64,000 bases of DNA from Ilyonectria destructans (GCA_020740775.1 JAHEWK010000010.1:558001-622000), one strand, 5' to 3'; shown: positions 23,562 to 36,043, counted from the stretch's first letter. A program made the numbers and translations. The notes: a model not told the origin generated them from the sequence alone.

Positions 23562-25847
23562 ATGGACGCCAACCAGCTCGTCACCGCGACCCTCACGGCT
23601 GCGCTTCCCGCGCTATGCACGACTACTATATGGCCCGGCGCTGGTGTCATGACCTGGGGACCCGACGGAGCCCAAGTCCCTGTGGTTGACCCCATCATCT
23701 ACCAAGCGCCCTGCGCGACTGGCCTCATTCCCCGGGCCGACTCGTCGCTCACCGTGGCCAGCGACAGCAGCCTCACCCAACACGACTCTAGCGACAGCAG
23801 CGTCAAGTTCTCCGACTTCCGCGACCCCTTCTACGCCTCAACTTTCCCAATATGTTACGCCCTCGCCGCGACCACTGTAACGGCCTACATGCTGGTCATC
23901 ATGCTCTTCGTCACCCCCCGCTCGTTTCTTGACGGAGGCATCGTCTATCTGGGCCGACGAGGCGGGTTTACCCACAGCTCAGGCACCGGTATCAGCATCG
24001 GTGGCCGTCCATGGCTACAAAAGGTGGCCGCTCTGACGGTGGCCATGTCGCTCACCGTGGCCAGCGTAGATACGTTCAATGTTGCGCAAAACCAGTATAC
24101 CTGGGGTATTCAGAATGCAAAAGAATTGCAAGATGAGATTATGGGCAGCACTGAGCTCAAGGTTATCCGCCTTGTTTCGGATACCTTCTTGTGGCTTGCC
24201 CAGGCACAAACTTTGATTCGCCTCTTCCCTCGACAACGCGAAAAGATTATTATCAAATGGGTCGCCTTCGCCCTCATCATCCTCGACCTAATCTTCAGTG
24301 CCCTCAATAGCTTTAAGTACTCAGAGAACGGAATCAACTCGACAGTACGACCCAAGAATTTTGTCCATCCCGTCCCTGCCCTCAGCTACCTTTTTCAATT
24401 AGCTCTAGGGGTTCTATACGCGGCCTGGGTTCTGTACTACGCCATAATGAAGAAGCGATACGCCTTCTATCATCCCTTTATGAAGAACATCTTCTTGGTG
24501 TCCATCATCTCGATCATGTCCATCGTGATCCCCATCGTCTTCTTCATCCTCGATATTTCAAAGCCCGACTTCACAGGTTGGGGAGACTATGTAAGATGGG
24601 TTGGCGCTGCAGCAGCCAGCGTCGTGGTTTGGGAGTGGGTGGAGAGGATAGAGGCGTTGGAACGTGAGGAGAAAAAGGATGGGATCCTAGGACGAGAAGT
24701 GTTTGATGGCGACGACATGCTTGAAGTCGACGCCTCCGAATTTCCATGGCTCCGAAATCGAAAGAATCGAAAGGGAGGGGGCTCCGGTGGCGGCGGCACT
24801 GGTGAACGACAGCAGGCGTCAACATCCATGGCGAATGGATGGGTCAATATGTCTGCCATAACCAACAGATACCGGGGGATGAGCAATGATGCCCATGAGA
24901 CTACCGCTGCGGTATCTACACAACGGAGCATGGGTACCATACTACGGCCACCAATCTGGCCGGCAAGACCAGCTCCCGCGGTCACACCCGTCAGCCGAAC
25001 AGATACTGCCAGCGCTGCAAGTACAGTCTATGCCGTACGATACCAACCGCCATCAGAGGCCACGACGAGGACGCCTGATCCGCTGCCACAGCAGAGTGCG
25101 GTGGACCTCGCACGACCGAACAGCAACCCCCAACCCCACCCAAACAATGACGATACGTCTCCATGGACTCAAGCCTCTACCTCTCCGCAAAATGGACATG
25201 CCGTTGCGCCTGCAAGTGGCCACACAGCGGATCTGGAGGCCAACAGCGCAACGCAAAGCCAAGGTGGTTGGCGGAGTCTCACCTTTGCCAACCCAATATT
25301 CCGTAACTCCAGTGAGGAAGCAACAAGTGAGGTGCCTCAGAACCAACCGAGTCCGACACCCGAGCCCCGTTCAACTGGCAGATGGGATTTGCGGGCACGC
25401 CTTGAGGATTTCGCAGCGAACCAGGCCGACAAACTTCGTGACCGGATGCGAACTGCACCCAATACGGAGACTCTCCATACAACGGTGATTCCTGCGCCTG
25501 CCCGACGAGGAGCTGCGTTACAGCAAGTTCTAGAAGAAGAAGAGTTGATCACATCACATAATTCCCCGTCAATAGGGTTGGGGGCCAACAGCAACAGCAG
25601 CTCATCGAGAGAGGCATCTGGAGAGATGGCACAGCTGGATAGGAGCAGAAGCACATTTTCGGGCAGCCAGCAGGGCGAGCCGGCAATTCCACCGAATAAC
25701 CCACCGCTGTGGCGAGGCGTTCAGTCACGGATGATCTACGAGGATGGGTACTACTCAGATGATGATGTCCGCTCAGTTTCAGAGACATCTTCGGTAGATC
25801 ACCGACGACAAGACTCGGACTCGTCGAGACAATCTCGAGTGCCCTGA
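23562..25847 (+). CDS. palH: PalH/Rim21-family ambient pH sensor, seven-TM protein
   Basis: Plasma-membrane sensor that starts the alkaline-pH (Pal/Rim) cascade leading to PacC/Rim101 cleavage; it works with PalI and the arrestin PalF (family knowledge). Single frame of 761 aa. Residues 1-90 are a presumed extracellular N-terminus. Seven hydrophobic segments follow: about 98-120 (ICYALAATTVTAYMLVIMLF), then VAALTVAMSLTVAS, LVSDTFLWLAQAQTLI, WVAFALIILDLIFSAL, LSYLFQLALGVLYAAWVLYY, IFLVSIISIMSIVIPIVFFI and YVRWVGAAAASVVVWEWVERI. The signature MKKRYAFYHPFMKN lies between TM5 and TM6. Immediately after TM7 comes an acidic stretch ending in EFPW, then about 370 residues of Ser/Pro/Thr/Gln-rich cytoplasmic tail, as in PalH where the tail binds PalF. 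The start is the first ATG after the C-rich leader. Confidence 0.92.
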   Translation: MDANQLVTATLTAALPALCTTTIWPGAGVMTWGPDGAQVPVVDPIIYQAPCATGLIPRADSSLTVASDSSLTQHDSSDSSVKFSDFRDPFYASTFPICYALAATTVTAYMLVIMLFVTPRSFLDGGIVYLGRRGGFTHSSGTGISIGGRPWLQKVAALTVAMSLTVASVDTFNVAQNQYTWGIQNAKELQDEIMGSTELKVIRLVSDTFLWLAQAQTLIRLFPRQREKIIIKWVAFALIILDLIFSALNSFKYSENGINSTVRPKNFVHPVPALSYLFQLALGVLYAAWVLYYAIMKKRYAFYHPFMKNIFLVSIISIMSIVIPIVFFILDISKPDFTGWGDYVRWVGAAAASVVVWEWVERIEALEREEKKDGILGREVFDGDDMLEVDASEFPWLRNRKNRKGGGSGGGGTGERQQASTSMANGWVNMSAITNRYRGMSNDAHETTAAVSTQRSMGTILRPPIWPARPAPAVTPVSRTDTASAASTVYAVRYQPPSEATTRTPDPLPQQSAVDLARPNSNPQPHPNNDDTSPWTQASTSPQNGHAVAPASGHTADLEANSATQSQGGWRSLTFANPIFRNSSEEATSEVPQNQPSPTPEPRSTGRWDLRARLEDFAANQADKLRDRMRTAPNTETLHTTVIPAPARRGAALQQVLEEEELITSHNSPSIGLGANSNSSSSREASGEMAQLDRSRSTFSGSQQGEPAIPPNNPPLWRGVQSRMIYEDGYYSDDDVRSVSETSSVDHRRQDSDSSRQSRVP

Positions 25848-26428
25848 GCGCATCCGCCAAGGAGTGATTTCTGTGCCGTTTGGTTTGCATCTAGCGAGGC
25901 GTTGATGGCTTGTTTAGCATAAAAAGAAGGACCCTTGAGAAGGGATGGACTGGTGGAGCATTGCGAACAAAGATACCCTAGGGAGATGGTGAACCATGGG
26001 GAGGATTTTCGACATCAGCTACAGAGCACAACAGAGATGTCTGGCGTTTAGGGATACAATATTGCTATGATGGGTTAGTTTAAGAGGAAATGGTCAGCTC
26101 ATAGACTTGCCGAGTCCCGGTGTGCCTTTACACGCCACTAGATAGGAATTGAAATGGAACTCATATATGCTAGGTCGCTGACACGGTCAATTGCTGTGAT
26201 GGGAGTGATACAAATGTCTACGATGTGTGTTGGTTGCAACGTGATGGCATATGAGTTTGTTGATCACTTCGGCGAGACAGGGTCCGGAGTTTGCACAGGG
26301 TCGAGATACGCACGAAGAATATGGGATGTGATAGATCAAGAGATCGAACCATGCATACTGTTCGGTTCCTTGGCTATTTTCCTATGATGCTATGCACTAT
26401 ATCCTCAACTCCACCCTTGGCATGACGT

Positions 26429-26510
26429 ACCTCGTACATGGTATTCGTACATCTGCCATGATATATCGTACATGGTACATCACGCATCGTACATTGACAT
26501 GGTACAGGTC
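26429..26510. repeat. Cluster of GTACAT/ATGTAC inverted short repeats
   Basis: CGTACATGGTA or close variants occur about five times in 80 bp, several of them self-complementary (GTACATGGTAC). The copies are irregularly spaced, so this is not a simple tandem array. It could form hairpins or serve as a clustered binding site. Nothing else is known. Confidence 0.6.
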
Positions 26511-27133
26511 ACATGGAAATCAACGAGACACATACAAGACCAAGGCAGCAAGTGCCATTAAGCGCCACCGAGCCAAGAAGAGAAATCCGCATTGCCGAGA
26601 GAACCGGCTGAGGTGAGCTGGCGTGGGCCGATGGTGATGCGGTTCGTGCCAGGTATTTCTTGGCCATCCGCCCGACGAAGAGAGGGAGAGCCTAGGCCCG
26701 GGCCAACAAAGTCGTGCGTTGCTGGCTCACATGCGAGCCGGGGGAGCGAGAGCTGGATTGATGACAGGAGCTGAAAGATTATACCCACCTGACCCCCCAA
26801 AACCGAGCTGCGTCTTTACCTTGCATGGGTGGCTGTACGTAGTTCTGAAGACACCTGTGTGTATTGAGAGTTGAGGCCTCCAGTTGTCGAGAATCGGCAG
26901 CGCAGAACCAAGAGATATCGGTAGGTGGGAGCTGCTAGGCGTGAAATGACAGCAGGGTTCAACACAAATCACGCCGACTAATAACAAATGCCGAAGGGTC
27001 CCTGACGGAAGGATTTGGTCATGGCCAAGTACGAATTACTCCCTTGAGGACCGAGACCGAGCAATCCGAACTAGGTCAGAAGAGCGGCTTACACTGCTGG
27101 CGGGTATTTACAGCGGGCGTCGGGCATTCAATC

Positions 27134-27171
27134 CCCCCGAAAGCACCCCCGAAAGCACCCCCGAAAGCACC
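27134..27171. repeat. 12-bp tandem repeat (CCCCGAAAGCAC), three copies plus a decayed fourth
   Basis: Three perfect units followed by the variant CCAGAAAACACC. It lies about 1 kb upstream of the ceramide synthase start and outside coding sequence. Confidence 0.85.
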
Positions 27172-28192
27172 CAGAAAACACCCACTAAGCACCTGCCGAG
27201 GACCCCGCTACAGTGGCACAGAGGCCATGACCTCACTGTAGTTGGACCCTGACCCCCTTCTGAGGCAAGCTCCTGCCCGCCCGGGCCCCAATCTCAAAAT
27301 TTCAACTAATTACCTAGTGAGAAAGGGGAAGGGGCGGACGGGCCACTAGTAACGAGGACAGCAAATCGCTACTTTCTCACTCATTTCTCCCGACCTTCTC
27401 ACCAGTCCGACGATGACCTCCATCTACATACCCAGACATTAATTTCCTGCCGAGTGCCACCTGGGTACCCGCGGACTTCTATTGTGGCTGCCAAGATCGA
27501 CCCGCGGGTGCCGAGGCCGAAGCAATCACATTCACATTCACATAACGCAAGATTTTTTTTAACTCTTCCATCGTGCCTCCTTTCCACGTTCTCTCCAAAC
27601 TCAATACGCGTATGCAACTGGCATGGTCCCAGCTTCACACAAAACCTTCCTACCCGCCCGCTTTCTCTCTCTCCGACTCGTCCATTTCCCTCCTTATTCC
27701 CATCGTCAATCTCTCACTCGGCCGCCCATACTCTCGCACGCACTCTTCTCCCTTCCCATCGTAGCGCCGCCACCCGCTCACAATCCCGGCTCGCGCCAGC
27801 CAATCATACACCGTTTCCCTGCTGACCCCCGTTGCCTCCACTCCCCCGCGACTTTTCACTGCTGCCGACTCCACCAAGCGGGAAAGGGGCTGAAAAAGAG
27901 ACGTGACGGGACCAGATCAATCAATCCATCCCCCTTCGACCCGTCAGCTGCCGTGGGATCCTTCGATATTCTGTCCTTTGTCAGCACTCTTCTCCGCGAC
28001 ACTTGCTTGACTGATCCTGTCTTGCGCGCTCGGGAACGGTAGGTGGTACCAGGCAATACGGAACGGCGGGCTTTGGTGCAAAAGAAGTCACCGAGGTACT
28101 ACAAGAAAATACTTGTCCGACCAGACAGCACGCGACAAACACATCCACCCACCATCCGGTCGACGTTACCTCAGACGTTCAACCTCGACTGT

Positions 28193-29660
28193 ATGGCGTC
28201 CAAACGAACCACCAGAAGCTCCTCCCGCAAATCCGCAGGCATGGTCGACTCCGAACCCTTCCCCGCCCTCAGTTCGGCGGCGGAACAGCTACAGCACGTC
28301 AACGGTAACGGTAACGGTAACGGCACCAGCAACGGCACCGCTTCCGGTGCCCATGCCCATGCTGCCGACGGAGCCGCTCGTAGACGGCGTAAGAGCAGCG
28401 TTCTCGGCGGCGATATTAACGCCGGTGACACGGGAGCGCCTGCTATGGCATCGAGCCGTGTCAGTCTCGATGCCAACGATGTCAATGTTCAGGTATGTCG
28501 CTTCGTCTTCTCATTTCCACCTCCGCGACTGACTACGGTCTCTCTCGCAGTATGCTAACAGACACAAGCGCATCTCCAAGCGTCGCCGTGCCCGCGGCTT
28601 CTTCGCCCGCGCTCGCCAGACCATGATCAAGCGCACCTTCGTCCTCCCCGCCATCATTCTCCTGCTCTTCCTCGCCGGATACGCCGTCAACCCTACCGAG
28701 TCCAACCCACTCCACTACTTCATCTTCCTCTCCTACAAGCTGCCGCAGGATGACCCCAGCGTTCCGGCCCAGTACGGCAAGGGCCTCTGGGACATTGCCT
28801 TCGTCTCCTTCTACACTGTTGTCCTCTCCTTCACCCGCGAGTTCATCATGCAGGAGATGCTCAAGCCCCTCGCTCGCTATTGTGGCCTCAGTCGCGGCAA
28901 GCAGGCCCGTTTCATGGAGCAGATGTACACTGCCGTCTACTTTGGTGTCCTCGGTCCTGCCGGCCTCTATGTCATGAGCCTTACTCCCGTCTGGTACTTC
29001 AACACGGCCGGCATGTACGAGGACTTCCCCCACACCACCCACCTGGCGCCCGTCAAGTTCTACTACCTCTTCGAGGCTGCCTACTGGGCCCAGCAGGCCA
29101 TCGTCCTTATTCTCGGCATGGAGAAGCCCCGTAAGGACTTCAAGGAGCTCGTCGGCCACCACATTGTCAGCCTGGCTCTCATTGCCCTCAGCTACCGCTT
29201 CCACTTCACCTACATCGGCCTGCCCGTCTACGTCACCCACGACATCAGCGACTTCTTCCTGGCCACCTCAAAGACGCTCAACTACCTCGACTCCTCCCTC
29301 ACAGGCCCCTACTTTGTCCTCTTCATGGGTGTCTGGGTCTATCTCCGCCATGTCATCAACATCAAGATCATCTGGTCCCTCTTCACTGAGTTCGAGACCA
29401 TCGGTCCCTTTGAGATGGACTGGGATGCGGGGCAGTTCAAGTGCCGTCTTAGCCAGGTTATCACCGCGAGTCTGCTCTCGTCCCTGCAGGCTCTGAACCT
29501 GTTCTGGCTCTTCTGCATCGGCCGTATCGCCTACCGCTTCGCCTTCCAGAACGAGCTTGATGATGACCGCTCCGACAATGAAGACGATGAAGAGGAGACA
29601 CCGATGCCTGAGCCCAAGGCCAACGGCAATACTGTCCAGAATGGCAACTCCAAGAACTAG
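28193..29660 (+). CDS. lag1: Sphingosine N-acyltransferase (ceramide synthase), LAG1/TLC family
   Basis: ER membrane enzyme that joins a fatty acyl-CoA to a sphingoid base to make (dihydro)ceramide (family knowledge). Two exons, 28193-28492 (exactly 100 codons) and 28551-29660, with a 58-nt intron; 469 aa. Residues 1-95 are a low-complexity cytosolic N-terminus with an Asn-Gly repeat encoded by AACGGT hexamers. The basic motif RHKRISKRRRARG precedes the first TM (FVLPAIILLLFLAGYAV). The TLC domain spans about 190-430. The Lag1 motif contains the catalytic His pair (VGHHIVS, H303-H304) and HDISDFFLATSKTLNY. The C-terminus is acidic (DDDRSDNEDDEEE). Fungi usually have two paralogues (LagA and BarA types in Aspergillus); I cannot say with confidence which this is. 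Confidence 0.92.
28301..28324 (+). repeat. AACGGT hexanucleotide repeat inside the ceramide synthase gene
   Basis: Three AACGGT units plus AACGGC, read in frame as Asn-Gly pairs. A change in copy number would keep the reading frame. Confidence 0.9.
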
Positions 29661-32600
29661 ACTACAAGCGTCTTTTCAAGGCTTTGGACGAAAGGTCAAG
29701 ATTGCAAGCCTGAGAGACTCGGCAGACCAGCGTGTCTCCAAGTTGAACGAATTGAAGAGGAAAGAGGGGGAAAGAAAGCATGGACTCGGCCATTGGGACG
29801 ACTTAATGGTATTATCATAATAATGACGACAATCAGGGGAACGGAATCGGACGTGGTTGCATTCTTGGCTGTCAGCATCTGGGGGAAAATGGTGTTCATC
29901 AAACCAAATTGGAGGGGGTTCTTCACACTCGCTTTTTCAATACCGACATGCGGGAGTTCCGGGGGGGAACCGGGAGACCGGACTAATGAGGGTGTTGTGG
30001 TGCGGTGACGGCGAAAGGCATTCTTGCGTGTGTCTGGACAAGAGCTGCGGCAAGAGAAAAGGTCAAAGGGGGAGCCAAACGATCGGGACAGAGAGAGTCA
30101 TATCCTCTGAGCCTGGCTACCAACGCCCCTGGGACATGCAGCCAAGTTATACACGCGCAAGACATGCCCCACGCCATGAGACCGGACGAACACGGCTTCT
30201 ACCTCCCGGCCATGTACTTCAACGCTATCAAATACTTTCGTGTACTATCATACCTTGATCTATGTACGATCATTTTAATACTACTACTTTTCACATGACG
30301 TCCTTGGGTCCCACACCCATCCACCTCCACCGCACGAACCACACATGTCAAGCTTAAAAGGGCTTCTATATAAAGAAATAGAACAGGTCACACATGCCAA
30401 GCTTCCCACTAACGAGCAACCCATAGGAAGCAGGGGGAAACCCCATGCTCGTTATCCAAAAGGCGTGACTCTAAAGCCACGGTATTGTATTCTCCAATCT
30501 CCAATCTCCTCCACCATTCCCCGCGGCAAACCAACCCCAACGACAGCGCCAACCGCGGCATCCGCAGAGTTACACGAAAAAGACGAGAAAGACGCAGCAG
30601 CAAAATACCCCGGCATTCGCTCCGATCCTAACCCGTGCACATGCACACACGCACACACCCCTCCCTTGCTTGCTTGCGCCCTGTGGAGTATATCTCTTTT
30701 TTTTTCTCGCCTCCGAAGGTCCAGATTTCATGTCCATTTGTAAGTCTCGCCGCTACGCGTAAGCCGATACGAGCAACGACATGACGTCTGATGGAAACGC
30801 CCGCCCCCTATCTGTCCGCATGAGCAAGGAAAACACTGGAGAATATGTTGGGCAGCCTAAAAAAAAGATGCCGGCATCCTTGGGGTTTCCACTTTCGGAT
30901 GCACCGTCCGGGGGGGGGGAGTGCCTTAAGTGGAATGCGACTTCAACCCGGCGGTTTTGCTCATTCGCCGCCGTCGCCGCCGCCGCACGCGTCCGGTGAG
31001 GCGCAAGTCCCGGGATCCGGGATGGCGGGTCTAGGTCTACATGGTAGTGGAGCACGAACAAGGGCATGCGGATGGGCAACTTTTGCAACACAACGTTGAG
31101 TCTTTGTGTCAAGAAAACGCCAAACAGCAATGCACAATGCACAACACACAATGCGACGCTATGTCCGGGACACTCCGGAATACCCATGCCAACGTTAGCG
31201 TTGTAACGCGCACGAAACGCCGTGCCTGAGTCAGTCCGAAGCAATAGAAGCTCTTCCTGGGGCAAAATAATGAGTTGGTTAATACCACGTCGTTTAGTAT
31301 GCGGATTGGGCAGGTAGCAAGGATGCCCGTATCACGAAAACAGTGTCTTAGTTTCAGAGAACAGGATGAAATTCCCATCGCTTGCTTAATCTGCTAATTA
31401 TGCTGGGAAAGAAAATGCCAAGAATGCTCTTGCTGGTGGTTCGCCTCACCCCGTGCTCCTCTTCGACTTCGCCTCATTGTGTGTGGGTTGCGTGTGCTTG
31501 TGTGAACTGTCTGTCTCACTCTCTTTCTCTCTCACCAAGAGAGTGGTGATAGCAACAAGTTTAAAACCAGACCCCGTTTTTTTTTTCTCTTCTCGCCTCC
31601 TCAGAACCCAGCAGGGAAAACAAAGGAAATCAATCAATCGAAGGCGCCTCCCGCACGAGCGGTCCGTCTATCTATAGAGACCTAATAGTCTCCCGCCTCA
31701 CTCCTGGCGCGTCGTCTTGGTCCTGGTCCCGGTTTTGGTCTTCCCGTGCCTACCAAATGCCTCCGTTCCCGGTCCCGTATCCGTCCCCGGTCCGTTCGGA
31801 CCCCGAGCCGGCCGTGCCTGCGAGTCAAGAACCAGCCGAACCACCGCACCCGAAATGAAATCGCTGCTCTCCTTGATTGAAACCGAAGGCCGAAGCAAAT
31901 CATGTTTGGTATCCGCCAACTCCGCCATTCCCATGTCCATGGACTCTCACTCAGGTCGGAGATCACTCCGACTCATCCACCAATTGACACCAAAAGAAAA
32001 GTAGAAATATGCTCAGCTTCATTACTCCCTCCGCCATGCCCTATATGTGCCGTTGCCTCCTCAGGCGCGACCTTCCTCCGCCCAAGAAGAATACGTAACC
32101 ACACAACACACATTATGACTCGTCCTAAGAGACTGTCCAGGACTAGGGGCCAAGCCCATCCCCAACTCGGATGATAACGCTTGTGACCCGTGTCTCATAG
32201 ACCGGCGACATTAGAAGCTCCAACCCCCTTCCCTCTTCACCCTCCTGCCGTGGCCCTAGTGCCAGGCATCACCAGTCCGAACGACCAGACGTTCGAAGGT
32301 TGTGCAGTCCAAAGATCCTCAGGGTCGTATTGTGACGATCCCTGCATATAAGTCCAATTCAACCACTGGAGACAGGTTTGAGAGCAAATGTATTAGTTTG
32401 CGGATGATAACCCGGTCTCATTAATCACGAAAGAAAGAAAAAAAACTCCATAACGCCGATTCCATGCTGTCTTAATGCCGAAACCTTGTTGAAACTTCGT
32501 AGACGCGAATCGTATCCTTTCATAAACCGAGCAACATGTCGAAGTAGAGAAGCATGTCGAAAACGAAGCCAGGAAACGGTCAAGGAACCTCGTGGGAAGT

Positions 32601-32780
32601 TCACTTGGATGGGATGCCTCAACAAAGCGGCACGGGAAAAAGGAAACGTAGTATCCTAGCCCGTCTCAAGGTTCAGTGGCCCACTTAGGGGGCAGTGGTA
32701 GGTACGCAGTGCGTACAATGTGTATGTGTGAGTCGTTCATCGTCGTCGATCGCACATGTTCAAGAGCCGAAGTTGTCGCC
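29661..32780. other. 3.1 kb convergent intergenic region (lag1 to hmt1)
   Basis: Lies between the 3' ends of two convergent genes. No frame looks like a conserved protein. Several T-runs and A-runs (for example near 30700, 31570 and 32430) may be 3' end signals. No RNA gene was recognised. It is long for a convergent spacer. Confidence 0.5.
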
Positions 32781-35700
32781 TCACTGCCGTTCTGGAGAGT
32801 GTTCTTCCGTATGGCTCGATTCGGCGTCCGAGGATGCTGAGGAGGTGGAAGAGGTTGACTCATCCTCTTTTCCTTTGCTCGTTGCATTTCCAGAGAGTGT
32901 TCCAGATGACGCAAGACTGTTATAGCCGTCCAAGGGTGCATCTGACTTCTTCTTGCCACCCATATTGGCTCTTCGGACAGCCTTTGCAGCCCTTTGGTGA
33001 GCTTCGCGGGCTACATCCAAAGCGCGCTCAGCTCGGATCTGCTTCTCCCACATTGAAGCATATCGGCCATTAGCTGTTAGAAGTTCCTCGTGGGTGCCTC
33101 GCTCAATAATCGTGCCAGCATTAAGTACGATAATCTGGTCAGCGTGGGTAATGGTGGACAATCGGTGGCTAGGAGAGAAGTGTTAGTCACAGCTCAAAGG
33201 TAATACAGGTAACATATGGACATACGCGATGATGAGTAGTGTGCGGCCTTGACCGATATTCCACACATTGTCCTGGATCTCCTGCTCGGTATGGGAGTCT
33301 AGGGCTGACGTGGCCTCGTCTAGCATGATAATCTTGGGGTCCTTGAGAATTGTGCGGGCAATGGCAACTCGCTGCTTCTCGCCACCGCTAAGACGCAGGC
33401 CCCGCTCGCCGACCTGCGTGTCGTACTGGTCGGGGAACGACATGATACGATCGTGAATGCTAGCGGCGCGACAAGCGGCGTAGACCTCTTCGTTTGTGGC
33501 TGCGGGGTTGGCATACTTGAGGTTGTACATCAAGGTCTCGTTGAAGAGGGTAGTGTCCTGGGGGACGACTCCAATGTGACGTCTCACCGAGTTGATAGTA
33601 AGGTCCTTGACATCCTGGCCGTCAAGTTCGATGCTGCCCTCGTCACAGTCATAGTAGCGGAACATGTGACGGAAGAGCGTCGATTTGCCACCGCCTGACT
33701 CACCCACAAAGGCAGTAGTGGTGCCAGGGAGACATTCAAAGCTGATGTTTCGCAGTGCCGGCCTTCGTCGGTCATACGAGAAGCTGACGTTGTTCCAACG
33801 AATACGGCCCTTAAAGTTTTCGAGGGGAACCGCATGGGGTGTGTCGACAACCGTAGGCTGAATCTTGAAGAGCTCTAGGAGCCTCTCACCGGAGATCATG
33901 GCCTGCTGAACAGTGCGGTAAAAGGTGCCGAAGAAGTTGAGGGGTCCCTGGAGTTGGGTAAGATATGAAACGACGGTAAACCAATCGCCGGTACTTCGCA
34001 TTCCGATAGCAACCTGCCAACCGCAAACCAGGGCCGCGATAATTCTTCCCAGATTGAAGACGAGGGTTTGGCAGATATTCATCATCATCATGCCCACCTG
34101 GACCTGCGCTTCAGCTGTCTGGAAGACCCCAACCTTGTCTTGGTAGCGACGGGATTCAAATTCTTCTGCGTTGAAGTATTTGACAGTCTCATAGCTCGAG
34201 ATCGAGTCGTTCTTGATTGCCTCTTCTTCACGATCGGCATTCGTCATTTCGCGACGCTGATCTGCTCGGGTTGATGCCATCTTGATAGTCATGTACAGAT
34301 ACCAACACGTATCCACCAAGTTAATCTCGGCGTAGAGCGGTCCATACCGGTAATAGAAAATGAAGATGGCAATGAAAAGGTCCATGAGCATCGGGAAAAC
34401 CTGGAACGTAACCTGTTCCAGGAATTGGTTGATTGCCGATCCCTTGTTGAGCGCAGATAGAACCTCGCCGGTGCGCTTTGACAGGTGGAAATCAAGGCTC
34501 AGAGAGTGGACATGGTTAAATGCTGCTGTGGTGAGTCCTCTGTAAGAGTATTGGGAGACAGGAATCCACAGAAGCGATCTCACCGAGCCCAACAGACCCG
34601 ATTGGCCCTGCAGAATCCATAAGACTCCCAACAAGGAGAAGTCCCCGAGAGGGAAGTTAGCCATTGTGAGTGGCTCCCCCGAGGAGACGAGCTTTATGAC
34701 GTCGACCAGCCTATCCACAACCCGGCCAATTTGCCACGGCACCGCAGCGATCACAAGGCGCTGGAGAACGACCAGAATAAAGCAGATGAGAACGTGCACC
34801 TGGAGCCTGACGACATCCTTGGGCCACAGGTAGGGAAAGAATAGTGAGTATCCACGAAAGTATTCCCACCACGTCTTGTGGGGCAGCTTCTCGGGGCGAT
34901 AGAAGGCCGCCGGTTCATCCTTGCGGGGACCAACCGATTTGGCGGCGTTGGAAATGGTTCGACCACGGGATCGACGACCATTAGCCTCTCGACCATTGGG
35001 CACCTGTCCATTCTGGATGTCGTACGACCGGCGATGTCCATTAAGCAGCGGGGTAGATTCGCCTACACACCCCTCTTCAAGCTTGTCGTCGGAGCGGCGC
35101 ACCTTGAGGATCCACGCAATGGTAAAGATGGCAATGAGGGCGAGGAGGTGAAGAATTCGTACGAGGTAGAGTATCAAGTCGACTTTGGTCCAGGAGTCGA
35201 TGCAGCTCCCGTCCTTCTTAGGTTCACTGTTTCGAACTGAACGAAAGAAGTGGCAATCGGCAGCGGCAACAAGGGTGGTGGATGCCATGATCAGCTCCCC
35301 GGCAAAGCCGAGGACCCAAACAAGGAGATGGACCACATTGGGGCCCTTGCGCCAGTCGAATAAGGAGATGAGGATGTAGAGATAGAAGAAGAGGGCACCG
35401 GTAACATGGACCTGGACAAAGCGGGTCAGTATGAGCTGCATTGGGATTCTGGCAGCACTCAGCGCGCCGGGGTCTCACGTACCACACTCCATTCGCCAGC
35501 CCACGGCAGTCCTTCTTTTGACCAGCGGTACGGGTCCTCGTGCCAAAAGGCATGGTTGAACATGAGAGAGGCGCTGGCCACATAGCTGAGGAAGACAATG
35601 GCGGCGAGGTAACGGAAGACGTTCTTCGCGGTACGGCCGAAGCCAGGCCCAATCTTACGGGAGCCATCGGCGAGGGCGCGCTTCTTCTTTGTGAGTGGCA

Positions 35701-36043
35701 ATGGCTTGCCACCAGGACCCTTGACCTTCGGCTGGACAAGGTCCTCCTCCTTCTTGGCATTGACGACGCTGTACCAGGCGGCGCAAGAGACGAATGCGAT
35801 CAGGAGAACGAGGGCGTAGAGGTACTGGGTGTGGCGGAGGATATCGTCGGCGAGAGAGAGGCCATCGCGGTCGGAGCCGGGCTGGGCGGCCGGCATGTCG
35901 TCGGGGGCGGCCATGACGAGCTGGGGGCGGGTGAGCGAGGTCGGGGCAAGGAGCGACGGCCCATGTGAGGGAGAGAGGCGGACGTACAGGCGGGAAAAGA
36001 GACGAGAGAGAGCGCGAAGAGAGAGAGGAGAGGCGGAGGGCAT
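32781..36043 (-). CDS. hmt1: Hmt1-type half-size ABC transporter (ABCB6/HMT family)
   Basis: Half-transporter of the S. pombe Hmt1/ABCB6 group, which confers heavy-metal tolerance at the vacuole (family knowledge). Three exons on the complement: 35483-36043, 33226-35411 and 32781-33168, with introns of 71 and 57 nt; 1,044 aa from the first ATG. Five hydrophobic segments form an N-terminal TMD0 ([40 protein letters not shown] and others), followed by a six-helix ABC exporter domain (about 400-720). The nucleotide-binding domain has Walker [10 protein letters not shown], signature [15 protein letters not shown], Walker [14 protein letters not shown] and the H-loop [11 protein letters not shown]. 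The H-loop is rebuilt by splicing exon 3. The tail is Ser/Glu-rich. A second ATG at 35914 ([11 protein letters not shown]) would remove a 43-residue Arg/Ser/Leu-rich, acid-free extension. The mitochondrial Atm1 transporters lack this TMD0, so Hmt1 is preferred. Confidence 0.9.

Larger units (their letters stand above)
25848..28192. other. Intergenic region upstream of the ceramide synthase gene
   Basis: 2.3 kb. It contains a cluster of GTACATGG-type short palindromic repeats at 26429-26510 and a 12-bp tandem repeat at about 27134-27171. From about 27540 the plus strand is C/T-rich (leader-like). The short frames resemble nothing I know. Confidence 0.5.
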
